Source: Streptomyces dysideae
Lineage (GTDB): Bacteria > Actinomycetota > Actinomycetes > Streptomycetales > Streptomycetaceae
DNA length: 64,000 bases
NCBI RefSeq assembly: GCF_001514305.1
Contig: NZ_KQ949091.1
Location: forward strand, 21,442-85,441
Direction of reading: 5' to 3'
The notes beneath the pieces are model-generated. The model was given only the letters and a program-made list of their open reading frames with translations, was not told the DNA's origin and did not search any database. This document shows positions 44,169-52,689 of the stretch, piece by piece. Numbering within the stretch: position 1 is the stretch's first letter; each line of letters opens with the position of its first letter. The position numbers and the translations under genes are program-made.

Positions 44169-45275
44169 GTGGCAGTCGTCGATGTATCCGAAGAGCTCAA
44201 GTCCCTCTCCTCGACCATGGAGTCGATCGAGGCCGTTCTGGACCTCGACAAGCTGAGGGCAGACATCGCCGTGCTCGAGGAGCAGGCGGCCGCGCCGTCC
44301 CTGTGGGACAACCCGGACGAGGCGCAGAAGATCACCAGCAAGCTCTCCCACCTCCAGGCCGAGGTCAGGAAGGCGGAGGCGCTGCGCGGACGGATCGACG
44401 ATCTCGCCGTGCTGTTCGAGATGGCCGAGGAGGAGGACGACCCGGACACCCGCGCCGAGGCCGAGTCCGAGCTCACCGCCGTCAAGAAGGCGCTGGACGA
44501 GATGGAGGTGCGGACGCTGCTCAGCGGGGAGTACGACTCCCGGGAGGCGCTCGTCAACATCCGCGCCGAGGCCGGCGGCGTCGACGCCGCCGACTTCGCC
44601 GAGAAGCTGCAGCGCATGTACCTGCGCTGGGCCGAGCAGCACGGCTACAAGACCGAGGTCTACGAGACGTCGTACGCCGAAGAGGCCGGCATCAAGTCGA
44701 CCACCTTCGCCGTGCAGATCCCCTACGCCTACGGCACCCTCTCCGTCGAGCAGGGCACCCACCGGCTCGTCCGGATCTCGCCCTTCGACAACCAGGGGCG
44801 CCGGCAGACCTCCTTCGCGGGCGTCGAGGTGCTGCCCGTGGTCGAGCAGACCGACCACGTCGAGATCGACGAGTCCGAGCTGCGGGTGGACGTGTACCGG
44901 TCCTCCGGCCCCGGCGGCCAGGGCGTGAACACCACCGACTCCGCGGTGCGCCTCACCCACCTCCCCACCGGCATCGTCGTCTCCTGCCAGAACGAGCGGT
45001 CCCAGATCCAGAACAAGGCCACCGCGATGAACGTCCTCCAGGCCAAGCTGCTCGAGCGGCGCCGCCAGGAGGAGCAGGCCAAGATGGACGCCCTGAAGGG
45101 CGACGGCGGCAACTCCTGGGGCAACCAGATGCGGTCGTATGTGCTGCACCCGTACCAGATGGTCAAGGACCTGCGGACCGACCACGAAGTCGGTAACCCC
45201 GAGGCCGTGTTCAACGGTGAGATCGACGGCTTCCTCGAGGCCGGGATTCGCTGGCGCAAGCAGCAGGAGAAGTAG
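44169..45275 (+). CDS. prfB: Peptide chain release factor 2
   Basis: 368 residues with the SPF tripeptide (ISPFDNQGRRQTSFAGVEV) that recognises UGA/UAA and the GGQ motif (YRSSGPGGQGVNTTDSAVRL) that hydrolyses peptidyl-tRNA. One continuous frame from GTG 44169: the programmed UGA frameshift of E. coli prfB is absent. A hairpin terminator follows. Confidence 0.97.
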   Translation: MAVVDVSEELKSLSSTMESIEAVLDLDKLRADIAVLEEQAAAPSLWDNPDEAQKITSKLSHLQAEVRKAEALRGRIDDLAVLFEMAEEEDDPDTRAEAESELTAVKKALDEMEVRTLLSGEYDSREALVNIRAEAGGVDAADFAEKLQRMYLRWAEQHGYKTEVYETSYAEEAGIKSTTFAVQIPYAYGTLSVEQGTHRLVRISPFDNQGRRQTSFAGVEVLPVVEQTDHVEIDESELRVDVYRSSGPGGQGVNTTDSAVRLTHLPTGIVVSCQNERSQIQNKATAMNVLQAKLLERRRQEEQAKMDALKGDGGNSWGNQMRSYVLHPYQMVKDLRTDHEVGNPEAVFNGEIDGFLEAGIRWRKQQEK

Positions 45276-45291
45276 ACAGCGCTTTGTCGAC

Positions 45292-45326
45292 AAGGCAACT
45301 GCCGCCACTGGGGCGGCAGTTGCCTT
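45292..45326 (+). terminator. Intrinsic terminator after prfB
   Basis: A perfect 15-bp stem (45292-45306 pairing with 45312-45326) with loop ACTGG, 17 bp after the stop codon. Confidence 0.9.
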
Positions 45327-45570
45327 CTCTGTACCTGCATGTCTGGGTTTTACATCACACTCACAGACTCCAACGTCCCGCAAAACATTGGAACCTGGAC
45401 ATCACGTGCGGAACGGCCTTGACGTTGCTTTGAAAAATAGGAATGGTAAAGCGCGGCATGCGTATCTCTGGGGCGCATGTGAACCGGGGGGCTCAAGTTC
45501 TGTTACCTCCGTCGATCACGGCCCCGAGCGCCGCCTCATTGACTGATGAGCTACTGGGGGTAGCAACCAC

Positions 45571-46185
45571 ATGACGAACAAGACGCGGATCCGTGTCGCG
45601 CGGATCGCGGCCGGTGCCGTGATCGCGGCCGGCGCTTCGCTGACCGCCGCCGGTGTCGCCTCTGCCGACGACTGCGGCATCCTCGACATCTGCATCGACC
45701 CGACGCCGACCGAGCCGGCCCCGCCGGAGCCGGAGCCGACCGACCCGGTCCCGCCGGAGCCCACCGTCATTCCGACGGACGAGCCCACCGTGGACCCGAC
45801 GGATCCCACTGAGCCCACCGACCCCACCGAGCCCACCGAGGACCCGACGGTCGACCCGACCGACGAGCCGTCCGACCCGGGCAACGGGAACGGCAACGGG
45901 AATGGCAACGGAAACGGCAACGGCAACGGCAATGGGGGCGGCAACAACACCGACCCCAACGGTGGCACCTCCACCCAGGAGGAGGGCTCCTCGGCCCTCA
46001 CCGACACCGGCTCGGAGACCACCGGCTCGGACACCGCGGCCCAGGGCAACGGTGAGGAGCTCGCCGAGACCGGTGCCGCGCAGACCACGTTCCTGCTGAT
46101 CGGTGCCGCGACGATGATCGCCGGCGGTGTCGGCTTCCGTGTGCTGCCGCGCCTCGTGGGCGGCCGCGGCGGTGCGGCTGCCTGA
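45571..46185 (+). CDS. LAETG-type sortase-anchored secreted protein
   Basis: 204 residues. N-terminal signal peptide ending near ASAD. A Pro/Thr/Asp/Glu-rich region (DPTEPTDPTEPTEDPTVDPT) is followed by a Gly-Asn repeat (NGNGNGNGNGN) and then the anchor: LAETG, hydrophobic helix, short Arg tail. LAXTG is the sortase E signal, so the protein is expected in the cell wall. Function unknown; the repeats look like a wall-spanning stalk. Start ATG 45571 after GGGGG. Confidence 0.9.
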   Translation: MTNKTRIRVARIAAGAVIAAGASLTAAGVASADDCGILDICIDPTPTEPAPPEPEPTDPVPPEPTVIPTDEPTVDPTDPTEPTDPTEPTEDPTVDPTDEPSDPGNGNGNGNGNGNGNGNGNGGGNNTDPNGGTSTQEEGSSALTDTGSETTGSDTAAQGNGEELAETGAAQTTFLLIGAATMIAGGVGFRVLPRLVGGRGGAAA

Positions 46186-46226
46186 CGGTAGCCGCGCGCG
46201 TACGGAACGTGCGCAGTCGTACGATC

Positions 46227-46261
46227 GAAGGGCCCGGAGCGGATGTCGCTCCGGGCCCTTC
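46227..46261. terminator. Bidirectional hairpin terminator
   Basis: Perfect 14-bp stem GAAGGGCCCGGAGC/GCTCCGGGCCCTTC with a 7-base loop, between convergent genes. Confidence 0.85.
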
Positions 46262-46282
46262 GGCTGTCCGTCTGTGCGGGTG

Positions 46283-46474
46283 CTACGCGGTCTGGTGGGC
46301 CAGCAGGGCCACCGCCGCGATCAGCACCGCGAGCAGCGCGATCAGTGTCATGGGGTTCAGGCCCGCGAAGGGGTTCCCCTGCTGCAGCCGCTCGCGGTTC
46401 GCCCGGCACACGGGGCACCGGCCCTCGTTCACAGGCGCGGCGCAGTTCGCGCACACCAGCCGGTCATACGTCAT
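46283..46474 (-). CDS. Small zinc-ribbon membrane protein
   Basis: 63 residues: CANC and CPVC pairs at about residues 8-22 (VCANCAAP, CPVCRANR) probably bind zinc, then a single membrane helix near the C-terminus (MTLIALLAVLIAAVALLAH). ATG 46474 follows GGAGGG. Convergent with the LAETG gene and divergent from ftsE. Function unknown. Confidence 0.8.
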   Translation of the reverse strand: MTYDRLVCANCAAPVNEGRCPVCRANRERLQQGNPFAGLNPMTLIALLAVLIAAVALLAHQTA

Positions 46475-46721
46475 GCGCTCGCCCTCCTCGTGCCGGGTTC
46501 CACCTGGACAACGCCCTCGGGTATCAGAACGTTCCCCCTTCCACTGTGCCAGGTTCCTCCGGGAAGGGCTCGGGCGCTTCCCGTTCCCAGGACCCCCGAG
46601 GCGTCACCTCAGCCGGCACAAAAACGTACAAGGTCTGCGCAACCCCTCCCGGTGCCTGCGCTCGCACACCCGGTTCGCGTATGGTCACGCTCATCTACCC
46701 CCGGCGACCCGTGGTGCATCC

Positions 46722-47411
46722 GTGATCCGATTCGACAATGTCTCCAAGGTCTACCCCAAGCAGACCCGCCCCGCACTCAGGGATGTCTCCCTGGAAGTGG
46801 AGAAGGGCGAGTTCGTGTTCCTCGTGGGGTCCTCCGGCTCCGGAAAGTCCACCTTCCTGCGGCTGATCCTCCGCGAGGAGCGGTGCAGTCACGGGCAGGT
46901 GCACGTTCTGGGCAAGGACCTCGCGCGCCTCTCCAACTGGAAGGTGCCGCAGATGCGGCGCCAGCTGGGGACCGTGTTCCAGGACTTCCGTCTCCTGCCG
47001 AACAAGACGGTCGCCGAGAACGTCGCCTTCGCGCAGGAGGTCATCGGCAAGTCGAAGGGCGAGATCCGCAAGTCCGTGCCGCAGGTGCTCGACCTCGTCG
47101 GGCTCGGCGGCAAGGAGGACCGGATGCCCGGTGAACTGTCCGGTGGCGAACAGCAGCGGGTGGCGATCGCGAGGGCCTTCGTGAACCGGCCCAAGCTGCT
47201 GATCGCCGACGAGCCCACCGGCAACCTCGACCCGCAGACCTCCGTAGGCATCATGAAGCTGCTCGACCGGATCAACAGGACCGGTACGACCGTCGTGATG
47301 GCCACGCACGACCAGAACATCGTGGACCAGATGCGCAAGCGCGTCATCGAGCTGGAGAAGGGCCGTCTCGTCCGCGACCAGGCCCGTGGCGTCTACGGCT
47401 ACCAGCACTGA
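46722..47411 (+). CDS. ftsE: Cell-division ABC transporter ATP-binding protein
   Basis: 229 residues. Walker A GSSGSGKST at 36-44, signature LSGGEQQRVAIA, Walker B LLIADEPTGNLD. With FtsX it regulates peptidoglycan hydrolases at division sites or during growth. GTG start 46722; longer open frame upstream is not coding. ftsX starts 38 bp after its stop. Confidence 0.96.
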   Translation: MIRFDNVSKVYPKQTRPALRDVSLEVEKGEFVFLVGSSGSGKSTFLRLILREERCSHGQVHVLGKDLARLSNWKVPQMRRQLGTVFQDFRLLPNKTVAENVAFAQEVIGKSKGEIRKSVPQVLDLVGLGGKEDRMPGELSGGEQQRVAIARAFVNRPKLLIADEPTGNLDPQTSVGIMKLLDRINRTGTTVVMATHDQNIVDQMRKRVIELEKGRLVRDQARGVYGYQH

Positions 47412-47449
47412 GACCGCACGAGATCCACGGAAAGGTTTGACCCGCCGCC

Positions 47450-48367
47450 ATGCGCGCCCAGTTCGTACTGTCCGAGATCGGTGTCGGTCTCCGTCGCAAC
47501 CTCACGATGACCTTCGCCGTCATCGTCTCCGTCGCCCTGTCCCTCGCGCTGTTCGGCGGCTCGCTCCTGATGAGCGACCAGGTCAGCACCATGAAGGGCT
47601 ACTGGTACGACAAGGTCAACGTCTCGGTCTTCCTCTGCAACAAGAGCGACGCCGAGTCCGACCCGAACTGCGCCAAGGGCGCCGTCACCGCCGACCAGAA
47701 GAAGGCGATCGAGACCGACCTCGACAAGATGTCCGTCGTCGACAATGTGACGTACGAGTCGCAGGACGCGGCGTACAAGCACTACAAGGAGCAGTTCGGC
47801 GACTCCCCGCTGGCCAGCTCGCTCACGCCGGACCAGATGCAGGAGTCGTACCGGATCAAGCTGAAGGACCCGGAGAAGTACCAGGTCATCGCGACCGCCT
47901 TCGACGGGCGCGACGGCGTGCAGTCCGTGCAGGACCAGAAGGGCATTCTCGACAACCTCTTCGGGCTGCTCAACGGCATGAACTGGGCCGCCCGGGCCGT
48001 GATGGCCCTGATGCTGGTGGTCGCGCTGATGCTGATCGTCAACACCGTGCGGGTGTCCGCGTTCAGCCGTCGGCGTGAGACCGGGATCATGCGCCTGGTC
48101 GGCGCCTCGGGCTTCTACATCCAGGCGCCGTTCATCATGGAGGCCGCGGTCGCCGGGCTCATCGGAGGCGCGGTCGCCTGCGGATTCCTGGTGGTCGCGC
48201 GGTACTTCATCATCGACCACGGGCTGGCCCTGTCCGAGAAGCTGAACCTGATCAACTTCATCGGCTGGGACGCGGTGCTCACCAAGTTGCCGCTCATCCT
48301 CGCCACCAGCCTGCTGATGCCCGCGTTGGCCGCGTTCTTCGCGCTGCGCAAGTACCTGAAGGTGTGA
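47450..48367 (+). CDS. ftsX: Cell-division permease-like protein FtsX
   Basis: 305 residues. One N-terminal helix, a ~150-residue extracellular domain (VFLCNKSDAESDPNC), then three C-terminal helices with MRLVGASGFYIQAPF, the FtsX/MacB signature. Partner of FtsE; the extracellular domain contacts hydrolases. A hairpin terminator follows. Confidence 0.96.
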   Translation: MRAQFVLSEIGVGLRRNLTMTFAVIVSVALSLALFGGSLLMSDQVSTMKGYWYDKVNVSVFLCNKSDAESDPNCAKGAVTADQKKAIETDLDKMSVVDNVTYESQDAAYKHYKEQFGDSPLASSLTPDQMQESYRIKLKDPEKYQVIATAFDGRDGVQSVQDQKGILDNLFGLLNGMNWAARAVMALMLVVALMLIVNTVRVSAFSRRRETGIMRLVGASGFYIQAPFIMEAAVAGLIGGAVACGFLVVARYFIIDHGLALSEKLNLINFIGWDAVLTKLPLILATSLLMPALAAFFALRKYLKV

Positions 48368-48378
48368 CGCATGACAAG

Positions 48379-48410
48379 AGGGCCGTACGGGCAACAGGCC
48401 GTACGGCCCT
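48379..48410 (+). terminator. Terminator after ftsX
   Basis: AGGGCCGTACGG...CCGTACGGCCCT, a perfect 12-bp stem with 8-base loop, followed by TTTG. Confidence 0.85.
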
Positions 48411-48421
48411 TTGCGTTGTCC

Positions 48422-48427
48422 TAGACT
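48422..48427 (+). promoter_or_regulatory. -10-like TAGACT close to the S41 peptidase start
   Basis: TAGACT (TANNNT) ends seven bases before ATG 48435 and there is no ribosome-binding site, a pattern typical of leaderless actinobacterial transcripts. Confidence 0.5.
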
Positions 48428-48434
48428 CACCGGC

Positions 48435-49601
48435 ATGTCAGGTCGTGACCTGTTCTGCCAGCCCCGCCGTTTCGGCCGCGGGGCCGCCCTGACATTGGTG
48501 TTCGCGAGCGTGCTCGTCGCCGGTGCCGCGACCGGCTCACTGCCCGGACCCGACCGGCGGTCCGCGCCCGGAACGGCCCGTTCGTCGCCCGCCCCCGCCG
48601 GCCGGTACGAGGAGGTCGCCGCGGCGGCCGCCGCGGCCATGGCCGACGGCCAGTCCCCGATGGAGGCCGCCGAGCGCGCCGTCAGCCGCAGCGGGGACCG
48701 CTGGGGAGCGGTCTACTCCCAGGGCGAGTACGAGGAGTTCGAAGAGGCCCTCGACGGCCGTTACACCGGCGTCGGCCTGTGGGCGCGGCGCGAGCGGGAC
48801 GGCCGTATCGAGGTGACCAAGGTGCGCGCCGGGTCGCCCGCGGCCGCCGCCGGGATCCGCCAGGGCGACCGGCTGCGCAGCGTCGACGGCGCGAAGGTCG
48901 ACGGGCGTCCCGTCACCGAGGTCGTCTCGTTACTGCGCGGCGACGCCACCGACGCGCCCGCCGGTACGCCGGTCAGGCTCGGCCTGGAGCGCGGCACACG
49001 CGCGTGGACCGAGACCGTACGCCGCGCCCGGCTGTCCACGGACTCGGTCACCGTCCGAAAACTCGCCGGCGGCATCACCGTCATCAGGATCGGCTCCTTC
49101 ACCAAGGGCTCCGGCGACATCGTCCGCACCGCCGTACGGCAGGCCCCCGCCGGCGCCGGCGTCATCCTCGACCTGCGCGGCAACTCCGGCGGCCTGGTCA
49201 CCGAGGCCGTCACCGCCGCCTCCGCCTTCCTCGACGGCGGCCTCGTCGCCACCTACGACGTCGACGGCGAGCAGCAGGCCCTGCACGCCGACCTCGGCGG
49301 CGACACCACCAGACCCCTGGTCGCGCTCGTCGACGGCGGCACGATGAGCGCGGCCGAGCTGCTCACCGGCGCCCTGCAGGACCGCGGCCGCGCGGTCGTC
49401 GTGGGCTCCCGCACCTTCGGCAAGGGCTCGGTCCAGATGCCGAGCCGCCTCCCCGACGGCTCCGTCGCCGAACTGACCGTCGGCCACTACCGCACCCCCT
49501 CCGGGCGGGGCGTCGACGGGACGGGACTCACCCCCGACCTCGAGGTCGACCAGCAGGTCCTGGAGCAGGCCGAGACGGTCCTCAGCGGACTGGGCCAGTA
49601 G
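48435..49601 (+). CDS. S41-family C-terminal processing peptidase
   Basis: 388 residues. N-terminal membrane anchor, PDZ domain at about 105-195 (YTGVGLWARRE, RAGSPAAAAGIRQGDRLRSV), then the S41 protease with GNSGGLV, GGTMSAAELL (nucleophile Ser) and RTFGKGSVQ (catalytic Lys). Likely outside the membrane, cleaving envelope proteins. Leu166 is encoded by TTA (48930-48932), so translation needs the bldA tRNA. It usually lies between ftsX and smpB, as here. Confidence 0.94.
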   Translation: MSGRDLFCQPRRFGRGAALTLVFASVLVAGAATGSLPGPDRRSAPGTARSSPAPAGRYEEVAAAAAAAMADGQSPMEAAERAVSRSGDRWGAVYSQGEYEEFEEALDGRYTGVGLWARRERDGRIEVTKVRAGSPAAAAGIRQGDRLRSVDGAKVDGRPVTEVVSLLRGDATDAPAGTPVRLGLERGTRAWTETVRRARLSTDSVTVRKLAGGITVIRIGSFTKGSGDIVRTAVRQAPAGAGVILDLRGNSGGLVTEAVTAASAFLDGGLVATYDVDGEQQALHADLGGDTTRPLVALVDGGTMSAAELLTGALQDRGRAVVVGSRTFGKGSVQMPSRLPDGSVAELTVGHYRTPSGRGVDGTGLTPDLEVDQQVLEQAETVLSGLGQ

Positions 49602-49663
49602 CACACACCCCTGATAAACCGCTTCCCGCGCACCCCCTTCGTAGTGCGAAAATGGACGGCACT

Positions 49664-50143
49664 ATGGCTAAGGAAAAAGGGCGCAAGCTGATCGCGCAGA
49701 ACAAGAAGGCGCGGCACGACTACCACATCCTCGACACCTACGAGGCCGGACTGGTCCTCACCGGCACCGAGGTGAAGTCGCTGCGCCAGGGCCGGGCCTC
49801 CCTCGCCGACGGCTTCGTGCAGCTCGACGGGAACGAGGCATGGCTGCACAACGTGCACGTGCCGGAGTACAGCCAGGGCACCTGGACCAACCACAGCGCC
49901 CGCCGCAAGCGCAAGCTGCTGCTGCACCGCGTGGAGATCGACAAGCTGGAGGCCAAGTCGCAGGAGACGGGTCACACGATCGTGCCCCTCGCCCTGTACT
50001 TCAAGGACGGCCGGGCCAAGGTCGAGATCGCGCTCGCGCGAGGCAAGAAGGAGTACGACAAGCGCCAGACGCTCCGGGAGAAGCAGGACCGGCGCGAGAC
50101 GGAGCGGGCGATCTCGGCGGTGCGCCGGAAGCAGCGGGCCTGA
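49664..50143 (+). CDS. smpB: SsrA-binding protein SmpB
   Basis: 159 residues, KEKGRKLIAQNKKARHDY and GTEVKSLRQGRASLADGFVQ, basic C-terminal tail (REKQDRRETER). It carries tmRNA into stalled ribosomes. An upstream ATG at 49652 gives four more residues. tmRNA follows about 100 bp downstream. Confidence 0.97.
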   Translation: MAKEKGRKLIAQNKKARHDYHILDTYEAGLVLTGTEVKSLRQGRASLADGFVQLDGNEAWLHNVHVPEYSQGTWTNHSARRKRKLLLHRVEIDKLEAKSQETGHTIVPLALYFKDGRAKVEIALARGKKEYDKRQTLREKQDRRETERAISAVRRKQRA

Positions 50144-50248
50144 CGCCCGGGAATACGGTGGCATCGGCGTGCGTTGGTCACGTACGATGGCACTGCACCT
50201 CACAGCGGGTGCTTGCCCCCTCTCCGGAGGGGATTGAAAAAACAACAT

Positions 50249-50614
50249 GGGGATGATCGGTTTCGACAGCGGATGTCGAAGCAGGGGAAGCGTGTCGAGG
50301 AAGCGGCCATGATCTCGTAAACCACAGGCCGAAAACAATAATCGCCAACACCAAGCGCGATTCCTTCGCCCTCGCTGCCTAAGTAGCGACTTGCGAAGTG
50401 TCAGCCCGGGGCTGTTCCCGACCCGGATCCTGGCATCAGCTAGGGGACTAAACCTTGATCCCGGTCACGGGGTGAAGAGGGAAACCAAACAGTGACTGAG
50501 CCCGTCGGAGACTTGTTCGCGTGATCTCCGGGGCCGAGAAAATCGAAGCGGACTGCACACGGAGAAGCCCTGATTCCGCACCGTTGGACGCGGGTTCGAT
50601 TCCCGCCATCTCCA
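50249..50614 (+). ncRNA. ssrA: Transfer-messenger RNA
   Basis: The 5' end GGGGATG (50249-50255) pairs with CATCTCC (50607-50613) as an acceptor stem, and the T-arm GGTTCGATTCC lies just before; CCA is not encoded. The tag frame resumes at GCC 50344 and reads ANTKRDSFALAA then TAA (50380-50382). The product tags and rescues stalled ribosomes with SmpB. Confidence 0.95.
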
Positions 50615-50632
50615 CTCATCCCATGTGGGCAG

Positions 50633-50660
50633 AGCCCCGTCGCTTCCGAGCGGCGGGGCT
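50633..50660 (+). terminator. Terminator after ssrA
   Basis: A 12-bp stem (50633-50644 / 50649-50660, one G-U pair) with loop TCCG, followed by TTCC. Confidence 0.85.
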
Positions 50661-50729
50661 TTCCTCATGTGTGCCGGATCCGGGATGCTGGATCTGCTTG
50701 CCTGTCATGAGCAGAACACTGATGAACTG

Positions 50730-52295
50730 ATGAGGGGGATCATCATCCGTAAGCGAACATGGACATGGCCAGTCGCCCTGGTGCTCGCCGCCGCCGTCCT
50801 GGGACCCGGCGCACCCGCCGGCGCCGACTCCGACCGCAGCGGCCTGCCCGAGGCCATCGACACCATCCTGGGCGACGCGCGGATGGAGGGCGGGATCGCG
50901 AGCGTCGTGGTCGCCGACGCCGAGAGCGGCGAGCTGCTCTACCAGCACCAGCCCACCACCCGGCTGATGCCCGCCTCCAACACCAAGCTGGCCACCTCGG
51001 CCGCCGCGATGGAGATCCTCGGGCCCGAGTACCGGTTCACCACCGACGTGCTGGCGAGCGGGCGACGGTACGGTCCCGTGCTGCGCGGCGACCTGTATCT
51101 GCGCGGCGGCGGGGACCCGACCCTCCTCGCCGAGGACTACGACAAGCTCGCCGCCCAGGTCGCTGCCTCCGGCGTCACCCGTGTCGACGGGCGGCTCATC
51201 GCCGACGACACCCGCTTCGACGATCAGCGGCTCGGCCGGGACTGGGCCTACGACGACGAGTCCGCCTACTACGCGGCGCAGATCAGCGCCCTGAACGTGG
51301 CACCCGATACCGACTACGACACCGGCTCGGTGTCCGTGACGGTCACGCCGGGCGCGCGGGCCGGCGACAGGCCGACCGTCACCGTCACACCCGACACCGA
51401 CTACGTCGACATCGACGTCCAGGCCACCACGGTCGCCGCGGGCGGCGCCAACGCCATCGGCGCCGTACGCGAACACGGCACCAACGACATCGTCGTCAGC
51501 GGCACGACACCTGTGGGCGGGGCCGCCGCCAAGAGGTGGGTCTCCGTGTGGGAGCCCACCGGGTACGCCGCCGCCGTCTTCCGCGACGCCCTCGCCGCAC
51601 ACGGCGTCAAGGTCACCGGACCGACCCGCCTCGGGCGGGAAACCCCCAGCACCGCACGGGAGTTGGCCTCGCACCAGTCCATGACGCTGACGAACCTGCA
51701 GATCCCCTTCATGAAGCTCTCCAACAACATGCACGCCGAGGTCCTCACCAAGGCCATCGGCTACGAGGTCTCGCAGCAGGGCACCTGGAGCGCCGGGCTG
51801 GCCGCGATCAGCGGGTACCTGAAGGGCGTCGGCGTCGAGACCGACAAACTGCGCCAGGTCGACGGGTCCGGCCTCTCGCGGATGGACAACTTCCCCGCGG
51901 CGCAGCTCGCCAAGCTGCTCCTCGCGGTGCGCTCCGAGCCCTGGTACACCGACTGGGAGCGCTCACTGCCGGTCGCCTGCAACACCGACCGGTTCGTCGG
52001 CGGCACCCTGCGCTCGCGGATGTGCGGGACGCCCGCCGCGCTCAACGCCCGGGCGAAGACAGGGTCGTTGACGGGCGCCTCGGGCCTCTCCGGGTACGTC
52101 ATGGATGCCGGGGGACGCGAACTCGTCTTCAGCATCGTCCTCAACAACTACCTGACCTCGGTGAAGGCGCTGGAGGACGCGATCGTGGTGACGCTCGCGA
52201 AGTCGAGTGCCGAGGCGGCGAGTTCGGCGTCCGTGCGTCGCGTCGAGACGAACGCCGACCTCGAGTGCACATGGCGCAAGCCCGCCCGCTGCTGA
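50730..52295 (+). CDS. dacB: D-alanyl-D-alanine carboxypeptidase (PBP4/S13 family)
   Basis: 521 residues. Signal peptide, then SxxK (SNTK, 83-86), SxN (LSNNMHAEVL near residue 330) and KTG (RAKTGSLTG near 442), the three active-site motifs of S13 peptidases. It trims D-Ala from peptidoglycan or acts as an endopeptidase outside the membrane. ATG 50730 is weakly supported by the upstream sequence. Confidence 0.93.
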   Translation: MRGIIIRKRTWTWPVALVLAAAVLGPGAPAGADSDRSGLPEAIDTILGDARMEGGIASVVVADAESGELLYQHQPTTRLMPASNTKLATSAAAMEILGPEYRFTTDVLASGRRYGPVLRGDLYLRGGGDPTLLAEDYDKLAAQVAASGVTRVDGRLIADDTRFDDQRLGRDWAYDDESAYYAAQISALNVAPDTDYDTGSVSVTVTPGARAGDRPTVTVTPDTDYVDIDVQATTVAAGGANAIGAVREHGTNDIVVSGTTPVGGAAAKRWVSVWEPTGYAAAVFRDALAAHGVKVTGPTRLGRETPSTARELASHQSMTLTNLQIPFMKLSNNMHAEVLTKAIGYEVSQQGTWSAGLAAISGYLKGVGVETDKLRQVDGSGLSRMDNFPAAQLAKLLLAVRSEPWYTDWERSLPVACNTDRFVGGTLRSRMCGTPAALNARAKTGSLTGASGLSGYVMDAGGRELVFSIVLNNYLTSVKALEDAIVVTLAKSSAEAASSASVRRVETNADLECTWRKPARC

Positions 52296-52317
52296 ACCGG
52301 GCCGCGCCGGTCACTGT

Positions 52318-52359
52318 GTGTGCATTGCTGCACACCAAGGGTGTTGGAGCCGGTAGTCT
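52318..52359 (+). promoter_or_regulatory. Dyad and -10-like sequence before the small peptide ORF
   Basis: GTGTGCA-TTGC-TGCACAC at 52318-52335 is a perfect 7-bp dyad. TAGTCT at 52354-52359 fits an actinobacterial -10 (TANNNT), which would start RNA near 52366. The dyad overlaps or precedes the -35 region and could be an operator, or else the end of the dacB transcript. Confidence 0.5.
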
Positions 52360-52383
52360 GACGCCGTGACGTGCCCGATGGGT

Positions 52384-52483
52384 GCGTCCTCCCTTCTCTC
52401 CGGGCCCCACCTCGTCGGGGCCCGGCCCGACGAGAGCGGTCCCGGGGCCTGGTGATGGCCGCCTCACGTCGAAGGGAGGACGC
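52384..52483 (+). promoter_or_regulatory. Structured leader that can sequester the ribosome-binding site of the peptide ORF
   Basis: GCGTCCTCCCTTC (52384-52396) pairs perfectly with GAAGGGAGGACGC (52471-52483). The right arm contains the GGGAGGA ribosome-binding site of the ORF at 52490. Inside are two mutually exclusive hairpins: CCGGGCCCC/GGGGCCCGG (52400-52408 with 52417-52425) and CTCGTCGGG/CCCGACGAG (52411-52419 with 52426-52434). The layout suggests a switch, such as a riboswitch or translation-coupled control, though no known riboswitch class was recognised. Confidence 0.6.
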
Positions 52484-52489
52484 CCTCAG

Positions 52490-52603
52490 ATGGGCTGTCA
52501 CCGTGAGCACAGGCCGACTCTCGTCATCCGGCTGATCCGGCTCCTGCCGGAGCGGGCTGCGAGGCACGTGAGGAGGTGGCTGCTCTGGTGGCTCAGCAAG
52601 TAG
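52490..52603 (+). CDS. 37-residue cationic amphipathic peptide, unknown function
   Basis: Starts MGCHREHRPTLVIRLIRLLP and ends RRWLLWWLSK, stop TAG 52601-52603. It has one Cys, three Trp and nine or so basic residues, giving alternating Leu/Ile and Arg positions consistent with a membrane-active helix. GGGAGGA lies about 10 bases before ATG 52490. It stands alone between dacB and the convergent LacI gene. It might be a toxin, a regulatory peptide or a leader peptide; no homologue is recalled. Confidence 0.55.
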   Translation: MGCHREHRPTLVIRLIRLLPERAARHVRRWLLWWLSK

Positions 52604-52652
52604 CCGGATGTCCCCTCACTAGGTGGGGACATCCGACACGCTCTTGCTGAGC
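52591..52652 (+). other. Long two-part hairpin over the stop codon of the peptide ORF
   Basis: Outer stem GCTCAGCAAG/CTTGCTGAGC (52591-52600 with 52643-52652) and inner stem CGGATGTCCCC/GGGGACATCCG (52605-52615 with 52625-52635). The stop codon sits in the internal loop. A second, related hairpin GGATGTCCCC/GGGGGCATCC lies at 52690-52718. Confidence 0.7.
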
Positions 52653-52654
52653 TT

Positions 52655-52689
52655 GGGCCTCCGCCCCGGTCCGGGCGGGGGCCCTCTTT
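52655..52689 (+). terminator. Intrinsic terminator of the peptide unit
   Basis: GGGCCTCCGCCC (52655-52666) pairs with GGGCGGGGGCCC (52673-52684), one T-G pair, followed by TCTTT. A degraded copy of the same unit lies about 84 bp downstream up to 52786. The rest of the gap to 52837 shows nothing else. Confidence 0.75.

Noticed and set aside
44169..44260. Programmed frameshift in prfB
   Set aside because: The gene is one continuous frame, with no in-frame UGA near codon 26.
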